Below are positions 1-6,789 of a stretch of 7,232 nucleotides of DNA, piece after piece; position 1 is the stretch's first letter; each line of letters opens with the position of its first letter. The notes beneath the pieces are model-generated. The model saw nothing but the letters and a program-made list of their open reading frames with translations, made no database searches and had not been told where the DNA came from. This DNA comes from Candidatus Latescibacterota bacterium. Its GTDB lineage: Bacteria; Latescibacterota; MVCY01. Made by a program: the position numbers and the translations under genes. The stretch is taken from positions 1-7,232 of the forward strand of contig DAOVPH010000080.1 in the NCBI GenBank assembly GCA_030629295.1. The letters are read 5' to 3'.

Positions 1-1922
1 TGCAGAAACTTTCGCACGCCTTTGGCAATTCCTTCGGTGTCAAGGCCTATCTTCCTCAACAGGGTTTCTCTCGGGCCATGTTCGATAAATCTGTCTGGAA
101 TGCCCAACCTCTTCAGTCTCACGTCTGACAACCCATTTTGCTCGTAAAACTCCATAACTGCTGAGCCGAATCCACCCTCTAATGCGTTCTCCTCTATAGT
201 AACGATCTTCGAACCCTTTCGGTAGATACGGCGGAGTAGCCTCTTATCTAAGGGTTTCACAAACCTCATATTGACCACGCCCACGGAGTATTCTTTGATA
301 AGCTGGGCTGCCTCCAATGCGGGCCAGACCATTGAACCGACGGCTAAGATAACAGCGTCCTTGCCCTGACGCAGAACTAACCCCGTTCCCATCTTTAGGG
401 TTTTTTTGATCTTCTTGCTGGAATCAACTCTTCTGGCCGTCCCTCTGGGGTATCTAAGAGCTATCGGGCCGTTCTGGTAATTTAGGGCCAGTTCCAGCAT
501 CTCTCGGAGTTCTGACTCCTCTGCAGGGGCCATAATTACCATATTGGGAATTTGGCGGAGAAAACTGAGATCGAAGCTTCCATGGTGAGTGGGGCCATCT
601 TCGCCCACTATTCCACTACGATCTACTCCAAAGACTACCGGCAATTTCTGCAAGGCAATATCGTGGATGATCTGGTCGAAGGCCCTCTGCAAGAAGGTGG
701 AATAGATCGCTACCACTGGCTTGTATCCTGCCACCGCCAGTCCCGCTGCAAAGGTCACCGCATGCTCCTCGGCAATGCCCACATCAAAAAACCTGTGGGG
801 AAATTTTTCAGCAAACAGGCTTAACCCTGTGCCCTTGGTCATTGCTGCTGTGATAGCCACAATATCTTGACGCTTTCGGGCGAATTCTACCAAGACTTCA
901 CCGAATACCTCAGAGCAAGATGGTCCTGCCCGGTTAGTTTTACTGTGGCCTGTCATTTCATCAAAGGCATCCAGACCGTGAAACCGGGAGGCGTCGGCCT
1001 CAGCAAAATGATATCCTTTGCCTTTAACAGTGTGAACATGCACCAAAACCGGACCTGAAATCTCCTTGACAGATCTAAGAATTCTAATCAGGTAAGAAAG
1101 ATTGTGCCCGTCTATGGGACCTATATATCGGAACCCCATCTTCTCAAAGAAAGCTCCAGGGACAATCAATGATTTGATACTTTCGTCAATTCCCCGGATT
1201 GCCTTTCTTATTCGTCCTGTTCCTCTGGGCAGTAATCCGGTCAGCTCCCAAATATCGGTCTTCAGCCTCTTGTAGGGTTGGGAGGTGATTATGGTGGTGA
1301 AGTATCGAGCCAAAGCCCCCACATTGGGGGAGATGGACATTTGGTTGTCGTTGAGTACAACAATAAGATTTCTCCCAGAGGCACCGGCGTTATTCAGGCC
1401 TTCAAAAGCAATACCAGCGCCGATAGCTCCGTCACCGATGACAGCAACCACATGGTAGCTTTCCCCCTTCAGGTCCCTGGCAGAAGCTATCCCCAAGCCG
1501 GCCGATATGGAGGTGCTGCTGTGTCCGGCACCGAAAACATCGTAAGGACTTTCATCCCTGCGGAGGAAGCCGCTTATTCCTTTGTACTGCCGGAGTGACT
1601 CGAAGGTCTCTCGCCTCCCGGTCAGCAATTTGTGAGCATAGGCCTGGTGTCCTACATCCCAGATTATCTTGTCCACCGGAGTGTTGAACACATAGTGAAG
1701 GGCGATAGTCAGCTCCACAGTCCCTAAGCTCGGAGCCAAGTGCCCCCCGGTACGGGAGACCACCGAGATGATTCGCTCCCTGATTTCCTCTGCTAACTCC
1801 GCCAGCTCCGGGATCTGTAGCCTCCGAAGATCTTCGGGAGAGTCAATAGTATCTAATATTGAGTGCTGCGAGTCTGAAGCAGAAGGTAGAGATACCTCTC
1901 GTCCATCCCCGTTTTTTTTCAT
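1..1922 (-). CDS. dxs: 1-deoxy-D-xylulose-5-phosphate synthase (DXS), 3' end outside window
   Basis: DXS is a cytoplasmic thiamine-diphosphate enzyme that condenses pyruvate with glyceraldehyde 3-phosphate, losing CO2, to form DXP, the first step of the MEP isoprenoid pathway. I translated 640 codons from an ATG at 1922; no stop is reached by position 1. Visible family marks are GGHLAPSLG (His61), WDVGHQAYAHK (88-98), the ThDP/Mg GDG at 163-165, LNDNQMSISPN (190-200), GPIDGHN (268-274), RFHG (His315), catalytic Glu385 in AEEHAVTFAAGLA, YSTFLQR (Tyr407, Arg413), Asp434 and Arg490 in LRYPRG. Families are usually about 620-640 residues, so only a short C-terminal tail is missing. The N-terminus runs about 20 residues beyond the usual start near LDTIDSP, but no other in-frame ATG, GTG or TTG lies there. 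The ATG directly abuts the upstream stop (TAAATG), with a weak GAGAG site 6 nt before it, so translational coupling is likely. The GDG helix reads GAIGAG where most DXS have ALTGG, a mild deviation. Confidence 0.97.
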   Translation of the reverse strand, partial: MKKNGDGREVSLPSASDSQHSILDTIDSPEDLRRLQIPELAELAEEIRERIISVVSRTGGHLAPSLGTVELTIALHYVFNTPVDKIIWDVGHQAYAHKLLTGRRETFESLRQYKGISGFLRRDESPYDVFGAGHSSTSISAGLGIASARDLKGESYHVVAVIGDGAIGAGIAFEGLNNAGASGRNLIVVLNDNQMSISPNVGALARYFTTIITSQPYKRLKTDIWELTGLLPRGTGRIRKAIRGIDESIKSLIVPGAFFEKMGFRYIGPIDGHNLSYLIRILRSVKEISGPVLVHVHTVKGKGYHFAEADASRFHGLDAFDEMTGHSKTNRAGPSCSEVFGEVLVEFARKRQDIVAITAAMTKGTGLSLFAEKFPHRFFDVGIAEEHAVTFAAGLAVAGYKPVVAIYSTFLQRAFDQIIHDIALQKLPVVFGVDRSGIVGEDGPTHHGSFDLSFLRQIPNMVIMAPAEESELREMLELALNYQNGPIALRYPRGTARRVDSSKKIKKTLKMGTGLVLRQGKDAVILAVGSMVWPALEAAQLIKEYSVGVVNMRFVKPLDKRLLRRIYRKGSKIVTIEENALEGGFGSAVMEFYEQNGLSDVRLKRLGIPDRFIEHGPRETLLRKIGLDTEGIAKGVRKFL

Positions 1923-3026
1923 TTAGAACTCTCGGTTCACTATATAATCGGCCCAAGTGGCCAGAAGTTGTTTATAGCGGGAATCTGGAAGCTCCTGGAG
2001 TTGTTCCAGCGCTTCTGTCACATACCGCTTCGCCACTCTCTGGGTCCTCTCTACTGCTCCCAGTTCCACCAACAGTTCGGCGACTTCCCTTACCTGTTCT
2101 TCTGTGGCATTCTTGTTGCCCAGAATATGCCCCAGGTGTCTCTTCTGGTCAGTACTTGCTTTCTGGAAGGCATAGTAGACTATGGTAGTTCTCTTTCCCT
2201 CCCTGATATCAGAGCCAACAGATTTGCCCAGCTTTTCCTCATCGCCGACTATCCCCAGGATGTCGTCTTGGAGCTGAAAGGCCAGTCCGCACCTGCTGGC
2301 AAACAGAGAAAGCGCCTGGACGAAGCGGTGATGGGGATCAGAGACCTCCAGTCCTATCATTGCACCTGCCCTGCCGGCAAACTCGTAAAGAACTGCCGTC
2401 TTCTTCCACAGCATAGTGAGAATATCCTTTTCCCTCAAGGACTGAATGGGAAGTCTCGAATATTGAACATCAAGCAGTTCGCCGGAAAGCAGATTACAGG
2501 TCACATATGTGTTCAGTTCTTCGATTAGGCGTAGGGTGACCTGCGGAGACAGGTTGTACTTGCTGGTCAATTCAGTCAGCAGGGATACTGACCAGCCGTG
2601 CTGAAGATCTCCGGTCAATATTGCCACTGAGAGGCCGTAGTGCTGGGCGTCCCTGAGATCCAGCCCCAGTTCTTCTTGCCCCCTCCGAGAAAATTCCTCA
2701 TGGAGGGTAGGGCGACCGCGTCTTTTCTTATCGCTGTCTATGATATCGTCGTGGGACAGGGTCCAGGTATGAAATACTTCAATTGCGGCGGCCGCAGGCA
2801 GTGCCTCGGATTCATCTCCACCCACTGCCCCACAGGAGAAGAACAGTATCGCGGGACGCAAGCATTTGCCCCCAGAGTTAAGGTAACTGTAAGCTGAATC
2901 AGAGATATGCCTGGGGGAGAATCTTCCCCGGTAATCTTCCGAATTCAGGTATTCTCGCACCCTGCGGGCGCGTTCAGAAAGCTCGACCAGAAAAACCTTC
3001 TCTCGCTCGCTATCTCCCATATTCAC
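1923..3026 (-). CDS. Polyprenyl diphosphate synthase (GGPP/FPP synthase type, trans-isoprenyl synthase)
   Basis: This enzyme adds IPP head-to-tail to allylic diphosphates to make FPP, GGPP or longer chains. The 367-residue protein has GKCLRP (53-58, substrate binding), the first Asp-rich motif DDIID (93-97) inside HTWTLSHDDIIDSD, RRGRPTLH (102-109), and the second Asp-rich motif FQLQDDILGIVGDEEKLGKS (250-269) followed by GSDIREGKRT (271-280). HT-aromatic-TL-x-HDD resembles archaeal type I GGPP synthases, where the residue five before the Asp motif sets chain length. Here it is Trp88, so product length cannot be read with confidence. A short insertion (about 113-130, rich in Gly/Glu/Asp/Gln) follows the first motif, and the protein is longer than the usual ~300 residues. 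The GTG start at 3026 is preceded by AGGA only about 4 nt away. The ATG at 3020 (residue 3) has the same AGGA at about 10 nt and is equally possible. The position between xseB and dxs matches ispA in E. coli, which supports a housekeeping role. Confidence 0.93.
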   Translation of the reverse strand: MNMGDSEREKVFLVELSERARRVREYLNSEDYRGRFSPRHISDSAYSYLNSGGKCLRPAILFFSCGAVGGDESEALPAAAAIEVFHTWTLSHDDIIDSDKKRRGRPTLHEEFSRRGQEELGLDLRDAQHYGLSVAILTGDLQHGWSVSLLTELTSKYNLSPQVTLRLIEELNTYVTCNLLSGELLDVQYSRLPIQSLREKDILTMLWKKTAVLYEFAGRAGAMIGLEVSDPHHRFVQALSLFASRCGLAFQLQDDILGIVGDEEKLGKSVGSDIREGKRTTIVYYAFQKASTDQKRHLGHILGNKNATEEQVREVAELLVELGAVERTQRVAKRYVTEALEQLQELPDSRYKQLLATWADYIVNREF

Positions 3027-3074
3027 AAGGTCCTATCCTCATCTTGTCGCTTCAGATTCCAGTTTCGAAGTTTC

Positions 3075-3141
3075 GTAGGTTGGGTTAAACGCAACGAACC
3101 CAACAAAAGACGGATTGTTGGGTTTCGTCCCTCAACCCAAC
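3075..3141. repeat. REP/BIME-like element: two inverted GTTGGGTT hairpin units
   Basis: The xseB-prenyl synthase gap carries four alternating 8-mers: GTTGGGTT (3079-3086), AACCCAAC (3097-3104), GTTGGGTT (3117-3124) and AACCCAAC (3134-3141). Each neighbouring pair forms a perfect hairpin with a 9-12 nt spacer, and the central pair extends to 10 bp (3097-3106 with 3115-3124). The first unit is preceded by GTAG (3075-3078), the tetranucleotide typical of REP sequences mobilised by RAYT (TnpA-REP) transposases. The second unit is inverted; the tetranucleotide before it, read on the minus strand, is TTCA. Paired inverted REPs form a BIME. The element lies inside the transcribed operon, so it could fold in the mRNA and affect stability or attenuation. 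No transposase is visible in the window. Confidence 0.75.
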
Positions 3142-3159
3142 TGAATGCAGGATTCCAGC

Positions 3160-3402
3160 TCAATCCCCCGGTTCTTTGTCCAACATCTCCAGGCGAAACT
3201 CCCCACCGCTTTTTCGGGTCAGTGTCAGGACGCGTTTTTTCGCTGTCTCCAACATCTGGGTACACTGTCGGGAGAGTTTCACCCCTTCCTCGAAAAGTTC
3301 CAAGGACTGGTCCAGGGTAAGCTCACCTGCCTCCAGGGCCTCTACAATTTGCTGTAGGCGGCCTAAGGTAGCTTCAAAACTTGTTTTCTCTTCCATGCTC
3401 AT
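3160..3402 (-). CDS. xseB: Exodeoxyribonuclease VII small subunit
   Basis: XseB is the small helical subunit that binds XseA to form exonuclease VII, which degrades single-stranded DNA to short oligonucleotides in the cytoplasm. The 80-residue length is normal for the family. The signature is clear: SFEATLGRLQQIVEALEAGE (8-27), then LTLDQSLELFEEGVKLSRQC (28-47) and a second helix through LETAKKRV. The ATG at 3402 overlaps the stop of the upstream membrane-protein gene as ATGA. The ATG at 3396 (residue 3) is also plausible because GAGATGA, close to the anti-SD complement, lies just before it, whereas the first ATG has purines abutting it. xseA is not in the window. Its place before the prenyl synthase and dxs repeats the E. 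coli order. Confidence 0.93.
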   Translation of the reverse strand: MSMEEKTSFEATLGRLQQIVEALEAGELTLDQSLELFEEGVKLSRQCTQMLETAKKRVLTLTRKSGGEFRLEMLDKEPGD

Positions 3403-4304
3403 CTCTTCAGTCGAATCGCCGGGATAAAAAATGCACCCACCAAAGCCGGCAGAAGCACATTGATTACGAAAAGCAGAAAGGCAGCGTTAAACGCACAGGC
3501 CTTATCCACACCATACTGGGAGAAAAGCAAGACCGCAGTGGCCTCCCTCACCCCTATATCCACCGGAGTGATGACCAGCACTGTCTTGGCCAAAAACACC
3601 AAGGGAATCGTCCTGACCGCCGCTCCCAATGTGAACGGCGAGAAAGCAAGAACTAAAAGGTAAAACTGAGTAAAATATACTACACACAAAAGAACCGAAA
3701 GGGCCAAAACTATCAGGGTGCTTTTTCTGCTCAAGTTCTCGAAACCCTCTACCATAAGGGTAAGCTTTCGGGTGAAAGGGAAGACAGAGGATACCTTGAT
3801 TAACGTTTTTTTTAGTAATCTAAGATTGTTAGAACATTCCCATACCACCAAGCAAATTACCCCCAACGCTACTATCCCAATCACCAGAGGCTTAATCAGT
3901 ATCAAGCTGATCATCCCCGCTACCACTACTATTGCCATCTGATAGATCTTATCAAAGGCCGCCAATCCTACCATTCTTAATCGGTTTTCGCTTCTGACAT
4001 AGACTCCTCGCACCAGTTCACCTATCCTGCCCGGAGAGACCACCCCGAAAGAGAATCCCACCAACAATGAAACGATTATCTCCCTGAGACTCGCATTTTT
4101 TTCCACCGTTCTCACTAAATAGCCCCATCTTAGGCCTTGACATACAAGATTAGGGATAAGAAGCAAGAGCACCCAGAGCAAGATCTTGCGGTCGACACCG
4201 GAAAGACTAATTAAGATACTGCTCGGTCGGATTTTAGCAATTAGAAGTGCCAAGACCGCAACCATTATCGCGAATTTGATGGCCAGCGAAGCTTTTTTCG
4301 ACAT
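3399..4304 (-). CDS. Flippase-like multi-pass membrane protein (LPG synthase TM region / UPF0104 type)
   Basis: A 301-residue hydrophobic inner-membrane protein with roughly seven to eight predicted membrane segments, by eye near 7-23, 40-58, 77-97, 115-135, 137-156, 197-222, 228-247 and 273-297. Two motifs fit the family: SPGRIGELVRG (90-100) after the third segment, and TPVDIGVREA (246-255). This is the transmembrane module found in MprF and in stand-alone YbhN/AglD-like proteins, which are proposed to translocate lipids or lipid-linked sugars. No aminoacyl-transfer domain is attached. I chose the ATG at 4304 because GGAG sits 6 nt upstream (4311-4314); a GTG at 4340 gives 12 more residues but has no good ribosome site. 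The gene ends in a 4-nt ATGA overlap with xseB, and a glycosyltransferase lies 130 bp upstream. A role in moving a glycosylated or prenyl lipid is inferred from context; the true substrate is unknown. Confidence 0.82.
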   Translation of the reverse strand: MSKKASLAIKFAIMVAVLALLIAKIRPSSILISLSGVDRKILLWVLLLLIPNLVCQGLRWGYLVRTVEKNASLREIIVSLLVGFSFGVVSPGRIGELVRGVYVRSENRLRMVGLAAFDKIYQMAIVVVAGMISLILIKPLVIGIVALGVICLVVWECSNNLRLLKKTLIKVSSVFPFTRKLTLMVEGFENLSRKSTLIVLALSVLLCVVYFTQFYLLVLAFSPFTLGAAVRTIPLVFLAKTVLVITPVDIGVREATAVLLFSQYGVDKACAFNAAFLLFVINVLLPALVGAFFIPAIRLKR

Positions 4305-4370
4305 CGAAAACTCCAGGGGATTAAATCTCAACAGATCCACGTATCAGAAATATAAAGTTTTTTCAGGCTC

Positions 4371-4407
4371 TCAGAACAATTCTGACATATCGGAACCGCC
4401 GTCCGAT
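4371..4407. other. Two small adjacent hairpins in the glycosyltransferase-flippase gap
   Basis: The 130-bp gap 4305-4434 contains TCAGAA-CAA-TTCTGA (4371-4385, 6-bp stem, 3-nt loop) and ATCGGA-N7-TCCGAT (4389-4407, 6-bp stem). On the transcribed minus strand neither is followed by a run of T, so they are not convincing intrinsic terminators. They may be mRNA processing or stability elements, or chance. No convincing extra gene or promoter was seen in this gap. Confidence 0.35.
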
Positions 4408-4434
4408 CTTTTAGCAGCTGCGATCGAAACCTCT

Positions 4435-5556
4435 TCAGCGATAGGCCCTCTCTTTCCACTGGAAACCGCCCCCGATTGCCAGAGGCCACACTACAAGCAA
4501 ATAAGGAATATGTAAAACCTCTGCCAGAGGGAGAAATCCCAGCAGTTTTTGACTCCGGAAAAGCTTTGACCCCTTGAAAATCACCATAGCGTCTGAAAAC
4601 AATTTCACTGCCCAACAAAGCAGGGGAATCCAAAAATTCCCAGATATCAGGGCAATAGGGAGTGAAACCAAAATGGAGAGGTAATAGAAATAGACCATCC
4701 CACCCAAAATACGCAGTGCTGGGGAGTAGGAGAGTCCAGCAGAGAAGTGCCGCTTTCTCCGATTGATAAACTCGGTCCATCCGGTGGTGGAAAGGGTAGG
4801 GACAAATGTATTCGGGAGGATGGAGAAGCGAAGCCCCCACGCCCCCTGACGGTGTATTCTCTGCAGAAGTAAATCATCATCCCCGGATATTACCTGGCCG
4901 GTGGTGCCAAATCCCCCTACCGCATCAAATGCCTTTCGCCGATAGCCAAAATTCCTTCCTACAGAGCTTATTGCTCCTCCTATCCCGATTGCACCAGCGG
5001 AGATGATGGCAAAAGAGAGAGACTCAAGCTCGATCAACCTCTCTCTCAGAGAACTTCCCACCAGAGAGGGAGAAAATCCTGCTACCGCTCCCACCCGGAG
5101 CTCAAAATACTTCACCATTCCGCTGATCCAACCCGGTGGGGGAATACAGTCAGCATCGGTGGTCAAAATCACCTCTCCTGTACTCTCACGTATGCCGCAC
5201 AAGATGGCGTTTTTCTTAGGGCTGGAGACAAAGCTTCTTTCTGTTGTTCGCACTAACTTTATATTTTCCCAATCATTAGTGAACTGACCGACCACCTTTG
5301 CTGTTCCATCTCCGGAGTTGTCATCCACGACCACTACTTCATAGCTATCCTTAGGATACTGTTGTGCTATCAGCGCCTGCAGACAGGTTCCGATATTTCT
5401 CTCTTCGTTCCTGGCAGGGACGATCACCGAGACCCGAGGACACCCACCAGAGTTGCCTTCTCTGAGGCGACACAATCCGACAAAAATAAGGATCAGAAAA
5501 AGGGAGTAACCAATTGTCAGAACAATAAGAAGATTGAAAAAAACATAGAGAAACAA
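4435..5556 (-). CDS. Family 2 (GT-A fold) membrane glycosyltransferase
   Basis: A 373-residue processive-like GT2 enzyme that should transfer a sugar from a nucleotide sugar to a lipid or glycan acceptor at the inner face of the membrane. An N-terminal membrane helix (about 5-28) precedes the catalytic domain: VSVIVPARNEERNIG (42-56), VVVVDDNSGDGT (74-85, Asp78/Asp79), the metal-binding DAD in TTDADCIPP (132-140), the acidic GDDDLLLQRI (225-234) and NRRKRHFSAG (265-274), which corresponds to the QxxRW region. Two or more C-terminal membrane segments follow (about 283-305, 308-326 and 342-364), ending in WKERAYR. The start is a TTG at 5556 with AAGGA (5565-5569) 8 nt upstream; no in-frame ATG is near. 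It is the first gene of the minus-strand operon, behind a strong promoter. The acceptor cannot be told from sequence; the neighbouring flippase-like protein and prenyl-diphosphate genes suggest a lipid or lipid-linked product. Confidence 0.88.
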   Translation of the reverse strand: MFLYVFFNLLIVLTIGYSLFLILIFVGLCRLREGNSGGCPRVSVIVPARNEERNIGTCLQALIAQQYPKDSYEVVVVDDNSGDGTAKVVGQFTNDWENIKLVRTTERSFVSSPKKNAILCGIRESTGEVILTTDADCIPPPGWISGMVKYFELRVGAVAGFSPSLVGSSLRERLIELESLSFAIISAGAIGIGGAISSVGRNFGYRRKAFDAVGGFGTTGQVISGDDDLLLQRIHRQGAWGLRFSILPNTFVPTLSTTGWTEFINRRKRHFSAGLSYSPALRILGGMVYFYYLSILVSLPIALISGNFWIPLLCWAVKLFSDAMVIFKGSKLFRSQKLLGFLPLAEVLHIPYLLVVWPLAIGGGFQWKERAYR

Positions 5557-5692
5557 CAGAAGTTTCCTTCAGAATTAAAGGTGGATACCCTCTTCCAGTA
5601 GAGGAGCCTGATTTACAGTAGGCACTGGTTTTATTTAGGCAGAGAAAATCGCACTTAATAGCTAAAACGGAGAGACAACCAAGATGATAAGA

Positions 5693-5721
5693 ATTATACA
5701 AATTTTGAGAAACAAAGTCAA
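5693..5721 (-). promoter_or_regulatory. Sigma70-type promoter for the glycosyltransferase-to-dxs operon
   Basis: Read on the minus strand, TTGACT (5721-5716) is followed after exactly 17 nt by a perfect TATAAT (5698-5693). The spacing is ideal and 11 of 12 consensus bases match. Transcription would start near 5686, giving a leader of about 130 nt before the TTG start at 5556. This is the only strong promoter I see for the whole minus-strand gene set, including dxs. Confidence 0.82.
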
Positions 5722-5739
5722 GCTCAAAAGAATTCCTCA

Positions 5740-5757
5740 GCTTTTGCCCACAAAAGC
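5740..5757. promoter_or_regulatory. Perfect inverted repeat between the divergent promoters, candidate operator
   Basis: GCTTTTG (5740-5746), 4-nt spacer CCCA, then CAAAAGC (5751-5757): a perfect 7-bp inverted repeat 18 bp upstream of the minus-strand -35 box and 27 bp upstream of the plus-strand -35 box. A further CAAAAG half-site lies at 5725-5730. No T tract follows on either strand, so it does not look like a terminator. Its position would let one bound regulator touch both promoters, but no regulator gene is in the window. Confidence 0.4.
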
Positions 5758-5784
5758 AGGGGTGGTCGGAGTTCTAAAAAACGC

Positions 5785-5813
5785 TTGACAAGAACAGAGA
5801 AATCCGTTAGGTT
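5785..5813 (+). promoter_or_regulatory. Probable promoter for the formyltransferase-HAD operon
   Basis: A perfect TTGACA (5785-5790) is followed after 17 nt by TAGGTT (5808-5813), which keeps the key A at position 2 and T at position 6 of the -10 box but otherwise matches poorly. Transcription would start near 5820, with a leader of about 150 nt. AT-rich hexamers such as TATAGA (5819-5824) lie too far from the -35 box for normal spacing. Confidence 0.55.
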
Positions 5814-5970
5814 AAGACTATAGAACTTTTCACCTTGTTGAATTCTTGTGTGCATCTTAGGTCAGCAGTTCTTGCGGTTTATCGGAAAAAACACTCTTGT
5901 AAGCAGGTCGGTATTTCTCCTGGACAGACTGTGAGCGATTTATCGAGAACTAAAAGCTAAGGGGAGAGTT

Positions 5971-6789
5971 ATGGCGTACAAGATCGGATGGTTTTCCACT
6001 GGAAGAGACGAGGCAGCGGGAGAGCTGTTGCGGGCGGTCTACCAAAGCATCCGGCAGGGAGAGATAGAAGCAGAGATGTCGTTTGTCTTCAGCAACCGTA
6101 GCCGGGGAGAGGCAAAGGCCAGCGACCGATTTTTCGATCTGGTGAACAGCTTTGGCATCGACTTGGTATCCCTCTCTTCTCGGGATTATGAGCCACAATT
6201 GAGGAAAGAGAACCTCTCTGCCTGGCGAAGCGCATACGATCACCAGGTAATGGAACTTGTAGAAAAATATCAAGTGGATTTGAATGTGCTTGCCGGCTAT
6301 ATGCTTATCTTAAGCGGCCAGACGTGCTGCACTTACACTATTATAAATCTCCACCCCGCCGCACCTGGTGGCCCGAAGGGAACCTGGCAAGAGGTCATCT
6401 GGCAACTGATAGGGAAGGGGGTCGAAAGCACTGGTGTGACAATTCACTTAGTTACTGAAACACTTGACGAAGGCCCTCCTATCACTCACTGCTGTTTTCC
6501 TATCCGAACCGGCCAGTTCCAAAAACTGTGGGAGGAGATGGAAGAGAAATTGAAAACCAGATCCTTGTCCCGAGTCCAAGAGGGAGAGGGGGAAAATAAC
6601 CCCCTTTTCAGACAGATACGGCAGCAAGGGGTGATCCGAGAATTGCCGCTTTTGGTGCAGACTATCAAATGGGTTGCCAAGGACAGAATAAAGACAACCG
6701 ACGGAGAGGTAACCGTTGACGGGCAGAAATGTCCACAAGGATTGGATTTAACCGAAGAGATAGACCGAATCATAGGAAGTGAAGAATGA
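5971..6789 (+). CDS. PurN-like formyltransferase family protein with atypical N-terminal loop and C-terminal extension
   Basis: The 272-residue protein has the 10-formyltetrahydrofolate-dependent formyltransferase fold. The PurN catalytic triad is present: Asn126 and His128 in INLHPA (125-130) and Asp166 in TLDEGPPI (164-171). STGVTIHLV (153-161) and LAGYMLILS (107-115) also match. It differs from GAR transformylase in the first loop: STGRDEAAGELL (9-20) replaces the usual G-x-G-[ST]-N phosphate-binding segment. After His-Pro the loop reads AAPGGPKGTWQ rather than the usual LLP-x-[FY]-[KP]-G. A C-terminal part of about 70-80 residues (PLFRQIRQQGVIRELPLL at 211-228, then to 272) has no counterpart in the ~210-residue E. 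coli PurN. A formyl-transfer role is well supported, but GAR as the substrate is doubtful. The ATG at 5971 has AAGGGGAG upstream. The stop overlaps the next gene's start as ATGA, so the two are probably co-translated. Confidence 0.82.
   Translation: MAYKIGWFSTGRDEAAGELLRAVYQSIRQGEIEAEMSFVFSNRSRGEAKASDRFFDLVNSFGIDLVSLSSRDYEPQLRKENLSAWRSAYDHQVMELVEKYQVDLNVLAGYMLILSGQTCCTYTIINLHPAAPGGPKGTWQEVIWQLIGKGVESTGVTIHLVTETLDEGPPITHCCFPIRTGQFQKLWEEMEEKLKTRSLSRVQEGEGENNPLFRQIRQQGVIRELPLLVQTIKWVAKDRIKTTDGEVTVDGQKCPQGLDLTEEIDRIIGSEE

Larger units (their letters stand above)
5557..5970. other. Divergent intergenic region with back-to-back promoters
   Basis: These 414 bases lie between the two divergent operons. 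They hold a minus-strand promoter (5693-5721), a plus-strand promoter (5785-5813) and a 7-bp inverted repeat between them. The predicted leaders are about 130 nt (minus) and about 150 nt (plus). The minus leader has a small hairpin (CCTCT-N6-AGAGG, 5589-5604) upstream of the TTG start. I recognise no known riboswitch, tRNA or T-box core in either leader. The plus leader ends in a good ribosome site, AAGGGGAG (5959-5966), 4 nt before the ATG at 5971. Confidence 0.7.

Noticed and set aside
552..1598. Plus-strand frames antisense to dxs
   Set aside because: The minus strand encodes a continuous, motif-complete DXS, so these are shadows.
1859..2528. Two overlapping plus-strand frames antisense to the prenyl synthase and dxs junction
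   Set aside because: They are antisense to genes with full family motifs and show no recognisable domains or ribosome sites.
3023..3265. 80-residue minus-strand reading frame ending in GTGA overlap with the prenyl synthase start
   Set aside because: It starts inside xseB in another frame and reads through the REP-like repeat. Its composition is low in typical protein features and no family is recognisable; the stop/start overlap is probably chance.
4389..4412. Hairpin followed by CTTTT on the plus strand as a possible terminator
   Set aside because: The stem is only 6 bp and the T run is short. No plus-strand gene lies upstream for it to terminate.
4328..4840. 170-residue minus-strand frame overlapping the glycosyltransferase C-terminus
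   Set aside because: It is an out-of-frame shadow of the glycosyltransferase, whose own frame carries all GT2 motifs.
5351..5701. 116-residue minus-strand frame across the glycosyltransferase leader
   Set aside because: It overlaps the glycosyltransferase N-terminus in another frame, includes the promoter -10 area and is rich in Ser/Cys with no recognisable motif.
5820..5970. Possible riboswitch in the formyltransferase leader (for example THF or purine type)
   Set aside because: I found no conserved core or convincing long helix in the roughly 150-nt leader by eye; a covariance-model scan would decide.
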